Shown: positions 44,862 through 54,036, counted from the stretch's first letter. The stretch: DNA of 64,000 nt from Enhygromyxa salina (GCF_002994635.1 NZ_PVNL01000147.1:186001-250000); one strand, 5' to 3'. Program-made: numbers and translations. The notes: generated from the letters alone by a model not told the origin.

Positions 44862-47393
44862 TCAGCCCGGTCCGAACACCTCGACCTCGCTGAGCATCAG
44901 GCTGCCGGTGCCGAACAGCTGGATACGGACGAAGCGCCCTTCGACCCCGGCCATGGGGTAGGACTCGCCATCGGTGGCTGCGCCGTGCTCCGCCACGGAC
45001 TTGACCATCTGGGAATCCTCGTCGAGCACGTCGATGTGGAAGGCGCCCCCGTAGGTGCCCCAGAGCTTCACCTCATTGATCACGCGCTGCGACTCGAGAT
45101 CAACGAACCAATATGGAGCCGACGCGTGGGTCGATAGACTCGGCGTGTCGGTGTCCGTCGCGCCGTCCACAGCCCTCTCCGCTAAAAACAGTGGATGCGA
45201 CTGGTGAGTGGGGCGCCCAAACGCCAAGTTGCGATCTGGCTCGCTTGTCCGGCGTACGGCGACAGCGCCAAAGTAAACCTTCGACATGCCCCAGGTATAG
45301 AGCGCGATCGCTCCGGTGCCGAATGGCGAGTCGTCGTCGTTGACGGATGTCACCTGGACGCCATTGAGGTACAGGCGGTGCATGTCGTGGTCTCGCGTGA
45401 CCCGCAGTTGATGCCATTCGCCGAGGGCGAACGCCGGGGCAGCGACACGCGTGAGTTCGCTGGTGACCCCGTCCACGACCTTGACGATCCGCGCGTAGTT
45501 GCGTTCTTTGTCGAACTCCGCCCGGTAGTAGTTTTCGTCATCTTGCATCGAGTACATGACGCCCCACGTGTCATCGTCCGCCGGCCATACGGAGACCTCG
45601 ACCGAGCCCTCGTGGATGTAGGTGTTGTGCGCCTCGATATACGCGCCGCGATGTGTCCCGTCGGGACTGAAGCCGTACGAGTTTCCTGTTTGTCGGACCT
45701 CGTTGTACGGTGTGACGTGCCATAGCGACGTGCCCGAGTTTTCCTGAGGCACCTTTCGCGTCCATTGATCGGGGTCGAGGTTGTCCACGTTGGGATCGTC
45801 GGGCCAGCCACCGCCTTCCCATCGCTCGTCGTAGGCCAGCGTCCCGTCTCGCGGTGGGTTGACGCGGCCAAAGTCCACTTGCACCTGCAACGAACGGACA
45901 TGGGTCTTCACCTTCGTCTCGGGCTCCCAATATGAATCGAATGGCCCGTTGTCTTTTTCGCTTGTCCAGGTGTTGCGCAGCGTCTGCGCGTACTGGAATT
46001 GGGTCGGAATGATCCCTTGGAACGCCGCGTCGACCCAGTACATGGTCTCGAACCCGGGAACGAAAGTCGACGTCGCCAGGGCAGGGAGCGCGTGGATTGC
46101 GTCCTCATCGGAGCCGACGAGGTCTTGCCACTCGTTGTAGGGACCCCCGCTGGAGGCCGTCATGTAGAATGACCATTGGGAAGAGCGGTCGCTCGTATCA
46201 TCCCTGATCGAGAAGTCCTTCAGCTGCAGCGTCGTCGACGTTGTCTGGGATGTGTTATAGGAGAGCGACGGTGGATTGGTCAAATTGACGATGAAGTCCT
46301 TGTTGATGGAGGTGGTGTACGAGGAGGCCTGGTTGTCGGTGAGGGGGGCGTGCGCATCTGCATGGAGGGCTCCATGCAGCGGTCGCACCAATACGTCGAC
46401 CTTATCCTGGAAATAGCCGCGGTCGGTCGCGTTGTTCCACTTCAGCTGGCCGGGGTGCACACCCGAGCCGGTTGGCCGTACGCGCAGGTATTTCTTGTTG
46501 GCGGTCGTGTACAGATCCACCGAGAAATTGACGTCCATCGTCGCGGTCTGGCCGTCGTACGGGCTCCAGTTGCTCTCGGGATCCACGACGTCGTAGTGGG
46601 CGTGGCTGCCAGCCGGCAAGTCCGACGCTTGCTCGAGCTGCTGCGGTGTCTGCTCGGTGGTGAGGTCGAGCTGGTCGAGCTGGTCGAGGATCAGCTCGCT
46701 GACCTGCTCGGGCGAAGCGATGGTGTGTGCGGCTGCGAGCGGAGCGTGGGAACCGAGCCGTTCGGATCGCTCGCTGGGCTCGCTGTCCGTGCGCTCCGCG
46801 TCACCGACTCCCTCGATGAGTTCGCCACGCAGACCATACGCCGTCAGCCGATATCCGGGGGTCGGCGCCAGACTCTCGGCCACGACTGTTTCCGCGTCGA
46901 TCCCAAACCCGATCGCGCGGGCCATGGCACCGGCGTCGTGCGCACGATCGAACACGATAGGCACCCGGGCCGCATGGGCGGCCGCGAACACGGGCTCCCA
47001 CGCGTCGAGCTGCTCGAGCGTGGCGTGGCCCAGATCCACCGTCACCGCGCGGCTGCTCGCCACGGCCCGCGCCAGTCGCTGGGGATCGATGCTCCGGCCG
47101 TCCACGGCCTGCACCGTGCGGGCGAGCGCGCTCAGGATCGGCGCCTCGGCGTCAGCTGCATTGAGCGCGAGCAAAAAATCGCCGTCGGGCGTGAATTCGG
47201 CCGGGCGCACGGGATCGGCGAGCAGCAGCGAGGCGTCGGGATCGCCATCGTCGCCGAGCGCGGCGGCGTCGATCGGCTCGATCGGCTCGTCGTCGTCACA
47301 GGCGCTCAGCGCCGACAGGGTGAGGGGCAGCGCCAAGGCGAGGCGCAGGCGTGAGGGCACGCGAACGAGGACAGTGTGGTTGGTGGGCTTCAT
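44862..47393 (-). CDS. Cytolysin (VCC/leukocidin-fold) pore-forming toxin-like lipoprotein, copy 1
   Basis: 843 residues from the ATG at 47393. Lipobox L-S-A-C (Cys32) with Asp at +2. Residues about 68-188 resemble the prodomain of Vibrio cholerae cytolysin (RAVTVDLGHATLEQLDAW; ARAIGFGIDAETVVAES). Residues about 265-512 follow the leukocidin/hemolysin core: MDVNFSVDLYTTANKKYLRV, a Ser/Thr-rich alternating stem (about 355-392), SQWSFYMTASSGGPYNEW, LATSTFVPGFETMYWV and LQVQVDFGRV match in order the recalled blocks of alpha-hemolysin and VCC. Residues about 540-713 are a LamG/concanavalin-like sandwich, and 720-841 an F5/8-type (discoidin-like) domain (NLAFGRPTH...YWFVDLES). A paralogue lies at 58149-60614. 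Pore formation in prey membranes is inferred; the homology call rests on memory of the families. Confidence 0.7.
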   Translation of the reverse strand: MKPTNHTVLVRVPSRLRLALALPLTLSALSACDDDEPIEPIDAAALGDDGDPDASLLLADPVRPAEFTPDGDFLLALNAADAEAPILSALARTVQAVDGRSIDPQRLARAVASSRAVTVDLGHATLEQLDAWEPVFAAAHAARVPIVFDRAHDAGAMARAIGFGIDAETVVAESLAPTPGYRLTAYGLRGELIEGVGDAERTDSEPSERSERLGSHAPLAAAHTIASPEQVSELILDQLDQLDLTTEQTPQQLEQASDLPAGSHAHYDVVDPESNWSPYDGQTATMDVNFSVDLYTTANKKYLRVRPTGSGVHPGQLKWNNATDRGYFQDKVDVLVRPLHGALHADAHAPLTDNQASSYTTSINKDFIVNLTNPPSLSYNTSQTTSTTLQLKDFSIRDDTSDRSSQWSFYMTASSGGPYNEWQDLVGSDEDAIHALPALATSTFVPGFETMYWVDAAFQGIIPTQFQYAQTLRNTWTSEKDNGPFDSYWEPETKVKTHVRSLQVQVDFGRVNPPRDGTLAYDERWEGGGWPDDPNVDNLDPDQWTRKVPQENSGTSLWHVTPYNEVRQTGNSYGFSPDGTHRGAYIEAHNTYIHEGSVEVSVWPADDDTWGVMYSMQDDENYYRAEFDKERNYARIVKVVDGVTSELTRVAAPAFALGEWHQLRVTRDHDMHRLYLNGVQVTSVNDDDSPFGTGAIALYTWGMSKVYFGAVAVRRTSEPDRNLAFGRPTHQSHPLFLAERAVDGATDTDTPSLSTHASAPYWFVDLESQRVINEVKLWGTYGGAFHIDVLDEDSQMVKSVAEHGAATDGESYPMAGVEGRFVRIQLFGTGSLMLSEVEVFGPG

Positions 47394-47750
47394 GATGATG
47401 CTTGCAATCCCATTGGTTGTAGGTGCGGCGCGACCGACCCGACGACGTGGGGGCCAGCGCGTCCGCTTGCGAGCGTTGTCGTGGCGGTCGCCCGGCGGAT
47501 AACAATTTTCAAAAAAACCTTCGTGCGCTCGCTCAGCTGTGCGCGACCGCCACGACTGAACCAATCCGCTCGAGCGGCGTCGCTCGTCTTGGTGTCGCGT
47601 CGAGCGAGCGGTGGGCCTGCGCTCGGTCGAGGACGCGCAGCTCGGCGCTCGACTGTTGCACGGGCGCCCTCGTAGTCGCAGACGACGAGGGCGCTCCCCG
47701 CCGATGGTACGGTAGTCAGCCTTCACGCAGCGGGATACTCTGCCTCGACG
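47394..47750. other. Divergent region between cytolysin-like gene and ECF sigma gene
   Basis: 357 bases without a recognisable gene. It must hold the promoters of the toxin-like gene (left) and the sigma factor gene (right). An AT-rich spot GGATAACAATTTTCAAAAAA is at 47499-47518. No repeat or operator stands out. Confidence 0.4.
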
Positions 47751-48368
47751 ATGACCGCGGACTCGGAGCTACTCACGGCTTGGCGCGCGGGCGATCAAAC
47801 CGCGGGGATCGAGCTGTTCGATCGCTATTACCCGAACGTCTCACGCTTCTTTCGCAGCAAGACCCGCGATGGCTGGGCGGATCTCGTGCAGTCGACCTTC
47901 CTGGCCTGCGCGGCCGGCAAGGACCGGTTCCGCGGCGAGACTGGATTTCGTCAGTACCTGTTCTCGATCGCGTACAAACAGTTGATCTCGCACTATCGTC
48001 GGCGCTCGCGGGACCACGCGAAGATCGATTTCTCCGAGTTCAGCGCCGTTGACCTCGACCCGTCGCCGAGCGCGGTGACGGCCGAGCGCCAGGAGTTGCA
48101 GCTGATGCTCCGGGCGCTGCGGCACATCCCGCTCGACGCCCAGATCATCTTGGAGCTGCACTACTGGGAGCACATGTCGACCCACGAGTGCGCGCTCACC
48201 CTCGAGCTCCCGCACAGCACCGCCAAGTGGCGACTGCGACGGGCGCGTGAGCTGGTCAAACAAAAAATGCAGACGCTCGCGGAGTCGCCAGAGTTGGCCA
48301 CGAGCACGATCGACGGGTTCGATCGCTGGGCTGCAGCGCTGCGTGATGAGATCCTCACGGAGCCATGA
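47751..48368 (+). CDS. ECF-type RNA polymerase sigma factor
   Basis: 205 residues. Sigma region 2 (FDRYYPNVSRFF; DLVQSTFLACAAGKDRFRG; FRQYLFSIAYKQLISHYRRR) and region 4 (LRALRHIPLDAQIILELHYWEHMS; STAKWRLRRARELVKQ) are present, with no sigma region 3, as in the extracytoplasmic function group. It has about 25 extra residues after region 4. No anti-sigma gene adjoins it. Its 3' end overlaps the 3' end of the convergent Ser/Thr kinase gene by 14 bases; sigma factors controlled by a neighbouring kinase are known in several phyla. The toxin-like gene lies divergently upstream and is a candidate target. Confidence 0.88.
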   Translation: MTADSELLTAWRAGDQTAGIELFDRYYPNVSRFFRSKTRDGWADLVQSTFLACAAGKDRFRGETGFRQYLFSIAYKQLISHYRRRSRDHAKIDFSEFSAVDLDPSPSAVTAERQELQLMLRALRHIPLDAQIILELHYWEHMSTHECALTLELPHSTAKWRLRRARELVKQKMQTLAESPELATSTIDGFDRWAAALRDEILTEP

Positions 48369-51336
48369 GATGGGACGGGTCGGGGTGTGCGGACAGCCAA
48401 GCTTCGACCTGGGTTTGGGCAAGCCCGAACCCGGGCCCAAGCTCGCGGTAGTCCGCGCCCGCGCGCTCGGCCAGCGCCCGCGCTCGCGGCTTTTCGCCGC
48501 TGTGCCATAGCGCCTGGGCGAGACCGAAGCGCGTCACGGCCAGCTCGTCGGGCAGCGCGTCGGCGGCTTCGCGCCACGCGAGCGATCGCTCGAGACGCTC
48601 CCGCGCCGACGCCCAACGCTGGTCACCGAGATCGACGAGGCCGAGGCCGGTCTCGGCGTACACGACGACGGGACCATCGGGGTCGACGGCGCGCCAGACC
48701 GCGGCGGCGGCCTCGTACTCGGCTCGCGCGGCCGCGGTGTCACCGAGGTGGAGCAGCGCGTCGGCCAGGCTCAGTCGAATCATCGCAACCTCGATGTCGG
48801 GGCTGCCCGCTCGCGTGGCAGCTTCGACGAGCGGCCCGAGCTGGTCTCGTGCCTCGGCGTGCCGGCCCAGACGATCGAGCAAGACGGCCGCGCTGTTTGC
48901 GACGCTGACGCCAACTTGCTGCTGGTCTTCCGGCAGCAGCGCGACCAGCTCGGCGACGTCGCGCAGGGCTGCGAGCGCCCCCTCGAGGTCACCCGCAGAC
49001 TCCATCGCCAAGGCCCGACTCTGGAGGATCCAGACCCGTTCGGGGCGCACGTCGCCATACAGCGCACGGACCAGCGCCTCTGCGCGATCGAGGGTGACGA
49101 GCGCGGCCTGGGGGTCGTCGGTGCTCTGCAGGTGGCCGAGCATCGAGAGGATGCCGGTCTGGGACGGGTGCATCGGTCCGAGGTGCCGATCCTGGATGGC
49201 GAGGAGCTCACGCATGGCGGCCGCCTGCTCGTCGCGTCGGCCCAGGAGCGCAGCCACGCCAGCGAGTTCCATGTACAGGGAGAGGCGCGCCGACCAGTCG
49301 AGCTCGTCGAGCCCCTGCGCGCGCTCGGACGCTCGCTGCAGTGTCGCCCAGGCGTCCGCTGGCGCCCCTTCGCGCTGTTGCTTGTCTGCGAGGGCGACCG
49401 CGACCGCGACCTCGACCGCGAGTTGCTCGTCGCTGCGCGCGGCGAGTGACTGCGCGAGCTGGGCGTGGAACTCGAACAGCGGAGCCCCAGCCGGGGTTTG
49501 GGCGCCGTCTTTGGCGATCTGCACGGCCAACCACATCGCGTGGGTGTCCTCGCCAGCCGAGATCGCGGCGCCCAGTGCCCGTCGGTAGTGCCCGATAGCG
49601 AGGTCCCAGTCGCCGTCGGCCGCCGCGAGGTGACCTCGCAGGTGAGAGAACGAGCGCAGGACCGGCGCCGCGCCGCTCGCCTCCACCGCCGGCTCGAGCG
49701 CGTCGAGCTGCTCGCGGACGTGGGCGTAGCGCCCGGCCTCGAACTCGACATGGAGGCTGACCAGGGCCAGGCGCAGGCGCTCGACCTCGACCGCGAGCGC
49801 GGGGTCGTCTGGCGCGCGGTAGGTCGAACCGAGCACCTCGAGCTCGGTGCAGCGCGAGACTGGCGGGAGCGCGTCGACCAGCGTCACCGCGTGTGTCAGG
49901 GCCTCGGGCTCGCCCGTTGCCAGGACCGTGACCGCGGCTTCGAGCGCGGTGCGGGACTCGGTCAGGCACCGCATCGCCTGGTCATGCAGGGTGTCGGACT
50001 GCTCGTGGCGAGCGTGGGCCTGGCAAGTGTCGCGGTAGGTGCTGACCCACGCGCTCGCGTAAGCATCTAGTGAGGGCCCCACGCGCGGCCAAACGTCTGC
50101 GGCGAACGACAGCTCCGAGCTGGTCAAATTTCGTTCGAGCCCGACCCGACGGGCGTCGTCCCAGACCCCTGCGAGGCGCTGCTCGGCTGCGGCGCAGGGG
50201 TCCTCGGGGGCGTGCTCGGGTGGGACCGATCGCGCCGCGGCGACGAGATATCCCGCAGCACCGACCGCGGCGAGGGCCAGCACCCCGGCGAGGAACCGTC
50301 GACGCCGACGCTGGGGATCGCGGGACAGGCGATCGATGATCGCCGCCATCGAGGGCCAGCGCTGATCCGCAGCGGTCGCCAATCCACGCGTGAGCACCTC
50401 GTCGACCCAACGCGGGACCTTGCGCCTGAGCGACGGCGACACGAGCGTGCCCGCCTCGAAGGCCTGCTCGAGCGCGGCGATCGTGTCGCCTGGGTACGGA
50501 CGCGCGCCGTAGAGGGCCTCCCACAACGCGACGCAGAACGAGAACTGATCGCTGCGAGCGTCGACGAGCGCGCCGTTAAATTGCTCGGGGGACATGTAGG
50601 CCGGGGTCCCGATCCGCTGGCCAGTCTGCGTGTGCACCTCGACGGGGAGCTGGTGGGCGCGGGCGCTCACCGGCGGGCGGGGCTCGACCACGTCGTTGCG
50701 CGCGAGCCCAAAGTCGGCGACCCGGACCCGCCCGTCATCGCCAACCAACACGTTCGACGGCTTGAAGTCACGATGGATGATCCCAGCCGCGTGGGCGGCG
50801 ATCAGGCCCCGGCCGGCCTGAATGAACAGCTCGAGCAGCGCGCGCCAGTCTGGCGACTCGTCGATCAACCAGCGCGCCAGCGTGCGCCCTTCGACGTACT
50901 CCATGGCGACGAAGAAGTGGCCTTCGTGCTCTCCGAACTCGTGGACCCCGACCACGTTCGGGTGATTGAGCTGGGCCATGATCTTCGCTTCGCGGTGAAG
51001 GCGGGCGCGAATCCGTGGATCGTTTGAGCTGCCCGCGACCAGCAGCTTGACGGCGACCTGGCGGTCGAGCGTCTCGTCATGAGCGAGGTAGACGATCCCC
51101 ATGCCCCCGGCCCCGAGCATGCGCACGATCACGAACCGACCAATTCGCGGAGGGAGGGCTGCGTCGGGGAACAACGCCGCCCGAATCATCGCGCGCACGC
51201 CGGGCTCCTCGGTCGTCTGCGCGCCGGGCATCGACGCCATCAAGCGAGAGACTTCACGGCCCCCCTCGCGGTCGGTGTTCGGAGCAGCGCCGTGCTTCGG
51301 CGAGGTGCTCTCGCGGATCGAGCTGTCCTGGGTCAT
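48355..51336 (-). CDS. Transmembrane Ser/Thr protein kinase with TPR-like C-terminal domain
   Basis: 993 residues from the ATG at 51336. Residues about 66-335 form a Hanks-type kinase domain: glycine loop LGAGGMGIVY, Lys in VAVKLL, HRDFKPSN, ADFGLAR and GTPAYMSPEQ, so it should be active. One membrane helix follows after an Arg cluster (RRRRFLAGVLALAAVGAAGYL). Residues about 375-985 are alpha-helical TPR-like repeats (for example HYRRALGAAISAGEDTHAMWL; LLDRLGRHAEARDQLGPLV), facing the periplasm. This kinase-TPR layout is very common in myxobacteria. The gene converges on and overlaps the sigma factor gene by 14 bases; phosphorylation of that sigma factor is a reasonable guess. Confidence 0.93.
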   Translation of the reverse strand: MTQDSSIRESTSPKHGAAPNTDREGGREVSRLMASMPGAQTTEEPGVRAMIRAALFPDAALPPRIGRFVIVRMLGAGGMGIVYLAHDETLDRQVAVKLLVAGSSNDPRIRARLHREAKIMAQLNHPNVVGVHEFGEHEGHFFVAMEYVEGRTLARWLIDESPDWRALLELFIQAGRGLIAAHAAGIIHRDFKPSNVLVGDDGRVRVADFGLARNDVVEPRPPVSARAHQLPVEVHTQTGQRIGTPAYMSPEQFNGALVDARSDQFSFCVALWEALYGARPYPGDTIAALEQAFEAGTLVSPSLRRKVPRWVDEVLTRGLATAADQRWPSMAAIIDRLSRDPQRRRRRFLAGVLALAAVGAAGYLVAAARSVPPEHAPEDPCAAAEQRLAGVWDDARRVGLERNLTSSELSFAADVWPRVGPSLDAYASAWVSTYRDTCQAHARHEQSDTLHDQAMRCLTESRTALEAAVTVLATGEPEALTHAVTLVDALPPVSRCTELEVLGSTYRAPDDPALAVEVERLRLALVSLHVEFEAGRYAHVREQLDALEPAVEASGAAPVLRSFSHLRGHLAAADGDWDLAIGHYRRALGAAISAGEDTHAMWLAVQIAKDGAQTPAGAPLFEFHAQLAQSLAARSDEQLAVEVAVAVALADKQQREGAPADAWATLQRASERAQGLDELDWSARLSLYMELAGVAALLGRRDEQAAAMRELLAIQDRHLGPMHPSQTGILSMLGHLQSTDDPQAALVTLDRAEALVRALYGDVRPERVWILQSRALAMESAGDLEGALAALRDVAELVALLPEDQQQVGVSVANSAAVLLDRLGRHAEARDQLGPLVEAATRAGSPDIEVAMIRLSLADALLHLGDTAAARAEYEAAAAVWRAVDPDGPVVVYAETGLGLVDLGDQRWASARERLERSLAWREAADALPDELAVTRFGLAQALWHSGEKPRARALAERAGADYRELGPGFGLAQTQVEAWLSAHPDPSHLMAP

Positions 51337-51457
51337 GCTGTCACGTCGGAGCGCGTCCGTGGAGCGCCGCGAACGGGCGCGTCATGGGTTCATGGTAGCA
51401 GCTCGCGGGTGCCGCACGAGCAGTCAACCGAGGCAGCCTTGCCACCGTGATCGACAG

Positions 51458-51703
51458 ATGCTGCAGCGCGGCGTGTGGACTACTCGGCCGGCGGGGGCTC
51501 GCTTTGCAGAACTCATGCGTGAGCCAGCGAGACGGTATGAGGGCGACGACGCCCGATACGTTCAACACCTCGACGCGCTGGCGGGAGACCGTCGCCGACG
51601 GGCGACGGCGATCGTGTACCTCAACCCCGATTGGGTCCCCGCGGTTGGTGGGTGCCTGCGGATCCACCCGCGCTCGGGCTGCCAAGATGTGGAGCCGCGG
51701 CCA
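51458..51703 (+). pseudogene. Fragment of a 2-oxoglutarate/Fe(II) prolyl-4-hydroxylase-like dioxygenase
   Basis: In one frame about 80 residues look like the middle of a P4H-like dioxygenase: ARYVQHLDALAGD contains the metal motif H-x-D, followed by ATAIVYLNPDWVPAVGGCLRIHP and DVEPRP. The N-terminal part and the second His and Arg of the active site are missing, and the frame loses similarity on both sides. It lies between the kinase gene start and the TOS1-like gene stop. A gene remnant is the simplest reading. Confidence 0.5.
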
Positions 51704-51713
51704 AGGAGCCCGG

Positions 51714-53018
51714 TCACTCGGGAAGCCGCAGGTCGAGCAGCGCGTCGATCGTGGCCTGCGAGACGCTGCCCGGTAAATTGGGCAGCAGCGCATCGATCCC
51801 GCTGGGGATCGACTCCGGGTGCACGAGCACGAGCTGCACCGTACGTGTCGCAACGTCGAGGTGAATCAGGAAATAGCGATAGCCCGCGCTCGGGCGAATG
51901 AACGCGGCACCCGGCCCGCCGTCGGGGTTGGCGAGCGCGCCCGCGGCTGCCTCTGCGAGTGTGTCCTTGTCGATCAGGTCGACGTCGGCCGCGAGTGTAG
52001 AAATATCGCAGATTGATCCACACGGACCCTCGCCGACGTAGCCGGCGTAGCCAAAGAAATTTGTGCTGAAAATGTCGAGGTTGCGATATTCGTTGTTGTC
52101 GTTGACGACCTCGAATACGTTGAACTGCCCGCAGCCGTCGCCAAGCCACCACTCGTCCGGGTTCTTGGAATAACAATGACAACCGGAAAACGCGCCCGCG
52201 CGGACCAGCTCGCCAAGGCTGAGACCCAACCACGGCGCGTCGTACCAATTGCCGTCGGTGCCGTCGGAGCACGGCGTGCCGACGGCGCCATCACTGGTGT
52301 GGGGCATCGTTGCGAGCAGCACAATCAGCTTCGACCCCGACCAGCCATCGTAGCGCGGATCGGGCGACTCGGGACAAAATGGGCTGCTTCCCTCGCCGCA
52401 CGCAAACACACGATCCGTCGAGACGTCGACCAGACACTCGGTCCCGACCGCGCCGTCAAACCCGGCGGACTCGGTGTTGTTGCCACGAAACGCGATGCCC
52501 TGTGGGCTCGAGGGGGTCCGTGAATCCCAGGCCGAGACCAGGTCCCACGTATTGTCATCACCGCCACCGGCCGGCTGATAGACCGCGAGCTGCTTGGCGA
52601 GCAATGGACCGCGCAGCGTCAAGATCAGGTCTTCCGACCATGGCGTGAGCGCGTCGGCGGCCACGTCGTGGTGAGCGAGACAGCACCCGTCGGCCTCGAA
52701 CGCGTCGCAGGGGCCAAGCGCGGGATCGCGGCGGCTCGGATACCAGCCCGCCGCGCCAATGCTCTCGAACGTGATGGTGCCACCGTGCGACGGCGGATCG
52801 AGCTCGCCGTCGTCGAACGGCGCGGGGCCGAGTCCGCCCTCGACCGGGGGCAGCGGGTCGGGCTGCGAGGTCTCGCCGCTGTCACCATCGCCGTCGCCAT
52901 CGCCGTCGTCGTCAGTCGTGCCCCCACTACCGGTGCCCTGTGCCGAGTCCGGGCCACCGCACCCCGACGCCAAGGGGAGCAAACACATCAACATGAACAT
53001 CACGGGTCGAACAGACAT
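51714..53018 (-). CDS. TOS1-like (DUF2401/DUF2403-like) lipoprotein
   Basis: 434 residues; the ATG at 53018 has GGAG 8 bases upstream. A GTG at 53027 overlaps the stop of the GH128-like gene. Lipobox L-A-S-G-C (Cys20), then a Gly/Asp linker. The body shares features of fungal TOS1 proteins: GGTITFESIGAAGWYPS with paired Cys near the start of the domain, LTLRGPLLAKQLAVYQP, and later CHCYSKNPDEWWLGDGCGQFNVFEV, which matches the C-x-C...C-G-E/Q-F-D/N-[IV]-F-E-V block of the putative TOS1-like glycosyl hydrolase domain. TOS1 is a yeast cell-wall protein linked to beta-glucan. It is the third gene of the thaumatin/GH128/TOS1 operon, so beta-glucan binding or cleavage is likely. Confidence 0.68.
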   Translation of the reverse strand: MSVRPVMFMLMCLLPLASGCGGPDSAQGTGSGGTTDDDGDGDGDGDSGETSQPDPLPPVEGGLGPAPFDDGELDPPSHGGTITFESIGAAGWYPSRRDPALGPCDAFEADGCCLAHHDVAADALTPWSEDLILTLRGPLLAKQLAVYQPAGGGDDNTWDLVSAWDSRTPSSPQGIAFRGNNTESAGFDGAVGTECLVDVSTDRVFACGEGSSPFCPESPDPRYDGWSGSKLIVLLATMPHTSDGAVGTPCSDGTDGNWYDAPWLGLSLGELVRAGAFSGCHCYSKNPDEWWLGDGCGQFNVFEVVNDNNEYRNLDIFSTNFFGYAGYVGEGPCGSICDISTLAADVDLIDKDTLAEAAAGALANPDGGPGAAFIRPSAGYRYFLIHLDVATRTVQLVLVHPESIPSGIDALLPNLPGSVSQATIDALLDLRLPE

Positions 53019-53023
53019 GGCAA

Positions 53024-54022
53024 TCACTCCGAACAGTCGGGGTCGACCGGCGCGTTCACGTAGGCGTGGCCGAGCGCGGTGAGCTCACCGTCGGCCCCGA
53101 GCAGATCGATATATGGGATCCCCGCGAAGCGACCCGAGAACCAGGCGTAGCGCTCGATCCGGGGGTCATTCTCGAGGTAGTTGACGGCGTCCTCGAGGAA
53201 CGCGACCTGCTCGTCGACGTTCGCCGCGTCCGTGCACGCAAACTCCGTGAGCCACAGCGGTTGCGCGTAGCGGGCCTTGTACATCTCGACGTGATCGATC
53301 AGCCACTGCGCCTTGTTGTCGCCATCTGGATGGCAGCCGACGTAGACGTGGAACGCCACTTTGTCCACGCGACACCCGGCGCAGGCGGCAAAAAAATCGT
53401 CGAGGTAATCGAACGGGCTGGTGTCCTGACAATCCCCGCCGCAATAGTTGACCGCGGGCGAGACCAGCGTGAGCGCGCGTGCGTCCGCGACCTGCTCGAC
53501 CTCCGGCCAGAGCGCCGCCGCGTCGGCTGCGGAGAGGTTCGACTGCTCACCGAAGTTTGGCTGGTTGAACCCGAGCAGGCTCGTCGCGCCCGCGGGGATC
53601 CCAGCCGTGATCGCGTCGACGTCGAACGTGCCGCCCCAGATCATCGGGGTGTACTCGACCCCCAGCGACTCGTAGGTCCCAGCGTTGAGCTCTGTGTCGG
53701 GCTCGTAGGCCCAGTTGTACCACCACGCGACCGCGGGCTGGAGCGCCGTGAGGTCGGCGTCGGTGTGGTGGCCGTACGCAATCCCGCGCTTGCACGACGA
53801 CGGCTCGCCTGTGCTGGTGTCGCCCGTCGTGCTGGTGTCGCCCGTCGTGCTGGTGTCGCCCGCCGTGCTGGTGTCGCCCGCCGTGCTGGTGTCGCCCGCC
53901 GTGCTGGTGTCGCCCGCCGTGCTGGTGTCGCCCGCCGCGGCGGACTCAGCCGCGGTGGAGTCCGAGCACGCAGCGATCCAACACAATGAGCAACAAAGAT
54001 AAGTGAGATGTTCGAGCTTCAT
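53024..54022 (-). CDS. GH128-like (Asl1-type) beta-1,3-glucanase lipoprotein
   Basis: 332 residues from the ATG at 54022 (AAGG 8 bases upstream); an ATG at 54040 overlaps the stop of the thaumatin-like gene (ATGA). Lipobox I-A-A-C (Cys19), then seven GDTST[A/T] repeats. The domain is a (beta/alpha)8 glycoside hydrolase of the GH128 type: WWYNWAYEP, YTPMIWGG, LLGFNQPNF, VSPAVNYCGGDC, FHVYVGC and LWLTEFAC, where Glu260 is the expected nucleophile. The acid/base Glu of the usual GFNEPD motif is Gln154 here. GH128 enzymes cut beta-1,3-glucan (fungal and algal walls). Middle gene of the antifungal-type operon; surface-anchored. Confidence 0.82.
   Translation of the reverse strand: MKLEHLTYLCCSLCWIAACSDSTAAESAAAGDTSTAGDTSTAGDTSTAGDTSTAGDTSTTGDTSTTGDTSTGEPSSCKRGIAYGHHTDADLTALQPAVAWWYNWAYEPDTELNAGTYESLGVEYTPMIWGGTFDVDAITAGIPAGATSLLGFNQPNFGEQSNLSAADAAALWPEVEQVADARALTLVSPAVNYCGGDCQDTSPFDYLDDFFAACAGCRVDKVAFHVYVGCHPDGDNKAQWLIDHVEMYKARYAQPLWLTEFACTDAANVDEQVAFLEDAVNYLENDPRIERYAWFSGRFAGIPYIDLLGADGELTALGHAYVNAPVDPDCSE
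53811..53936 (-). repeat. Seven tandem 18-bp units coding for GDTST[A/T]
   Basis: The unit GTGCTGGTGTCGCCCGYC (plus strand) is repeated seven times with only one variable base, which changes Ala to Thr. The near identity at DNA level shows recent expansion by slippage. It forms the surface spacer of the GH128-like lipoprotein, and copy number is likely to vary between strains. Confidence 0.9.
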
Positions 54023-54036
54023 GGTGGTGTGCACCT

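Noticed and set aside
47495..47512. A sequence like the lac operator/M13 reverse primer (GCGGATAACAATTT)
   Set aside because: Only 14 bases match and the flanks are native. No vector or lac sequence follows, so a chance match is more likely than contamination or a LacI site.
53811..53936. CRISPR array
   Set aside because: The 18-bp units are contiguous without unique spacers and lie in frame within a coding region.
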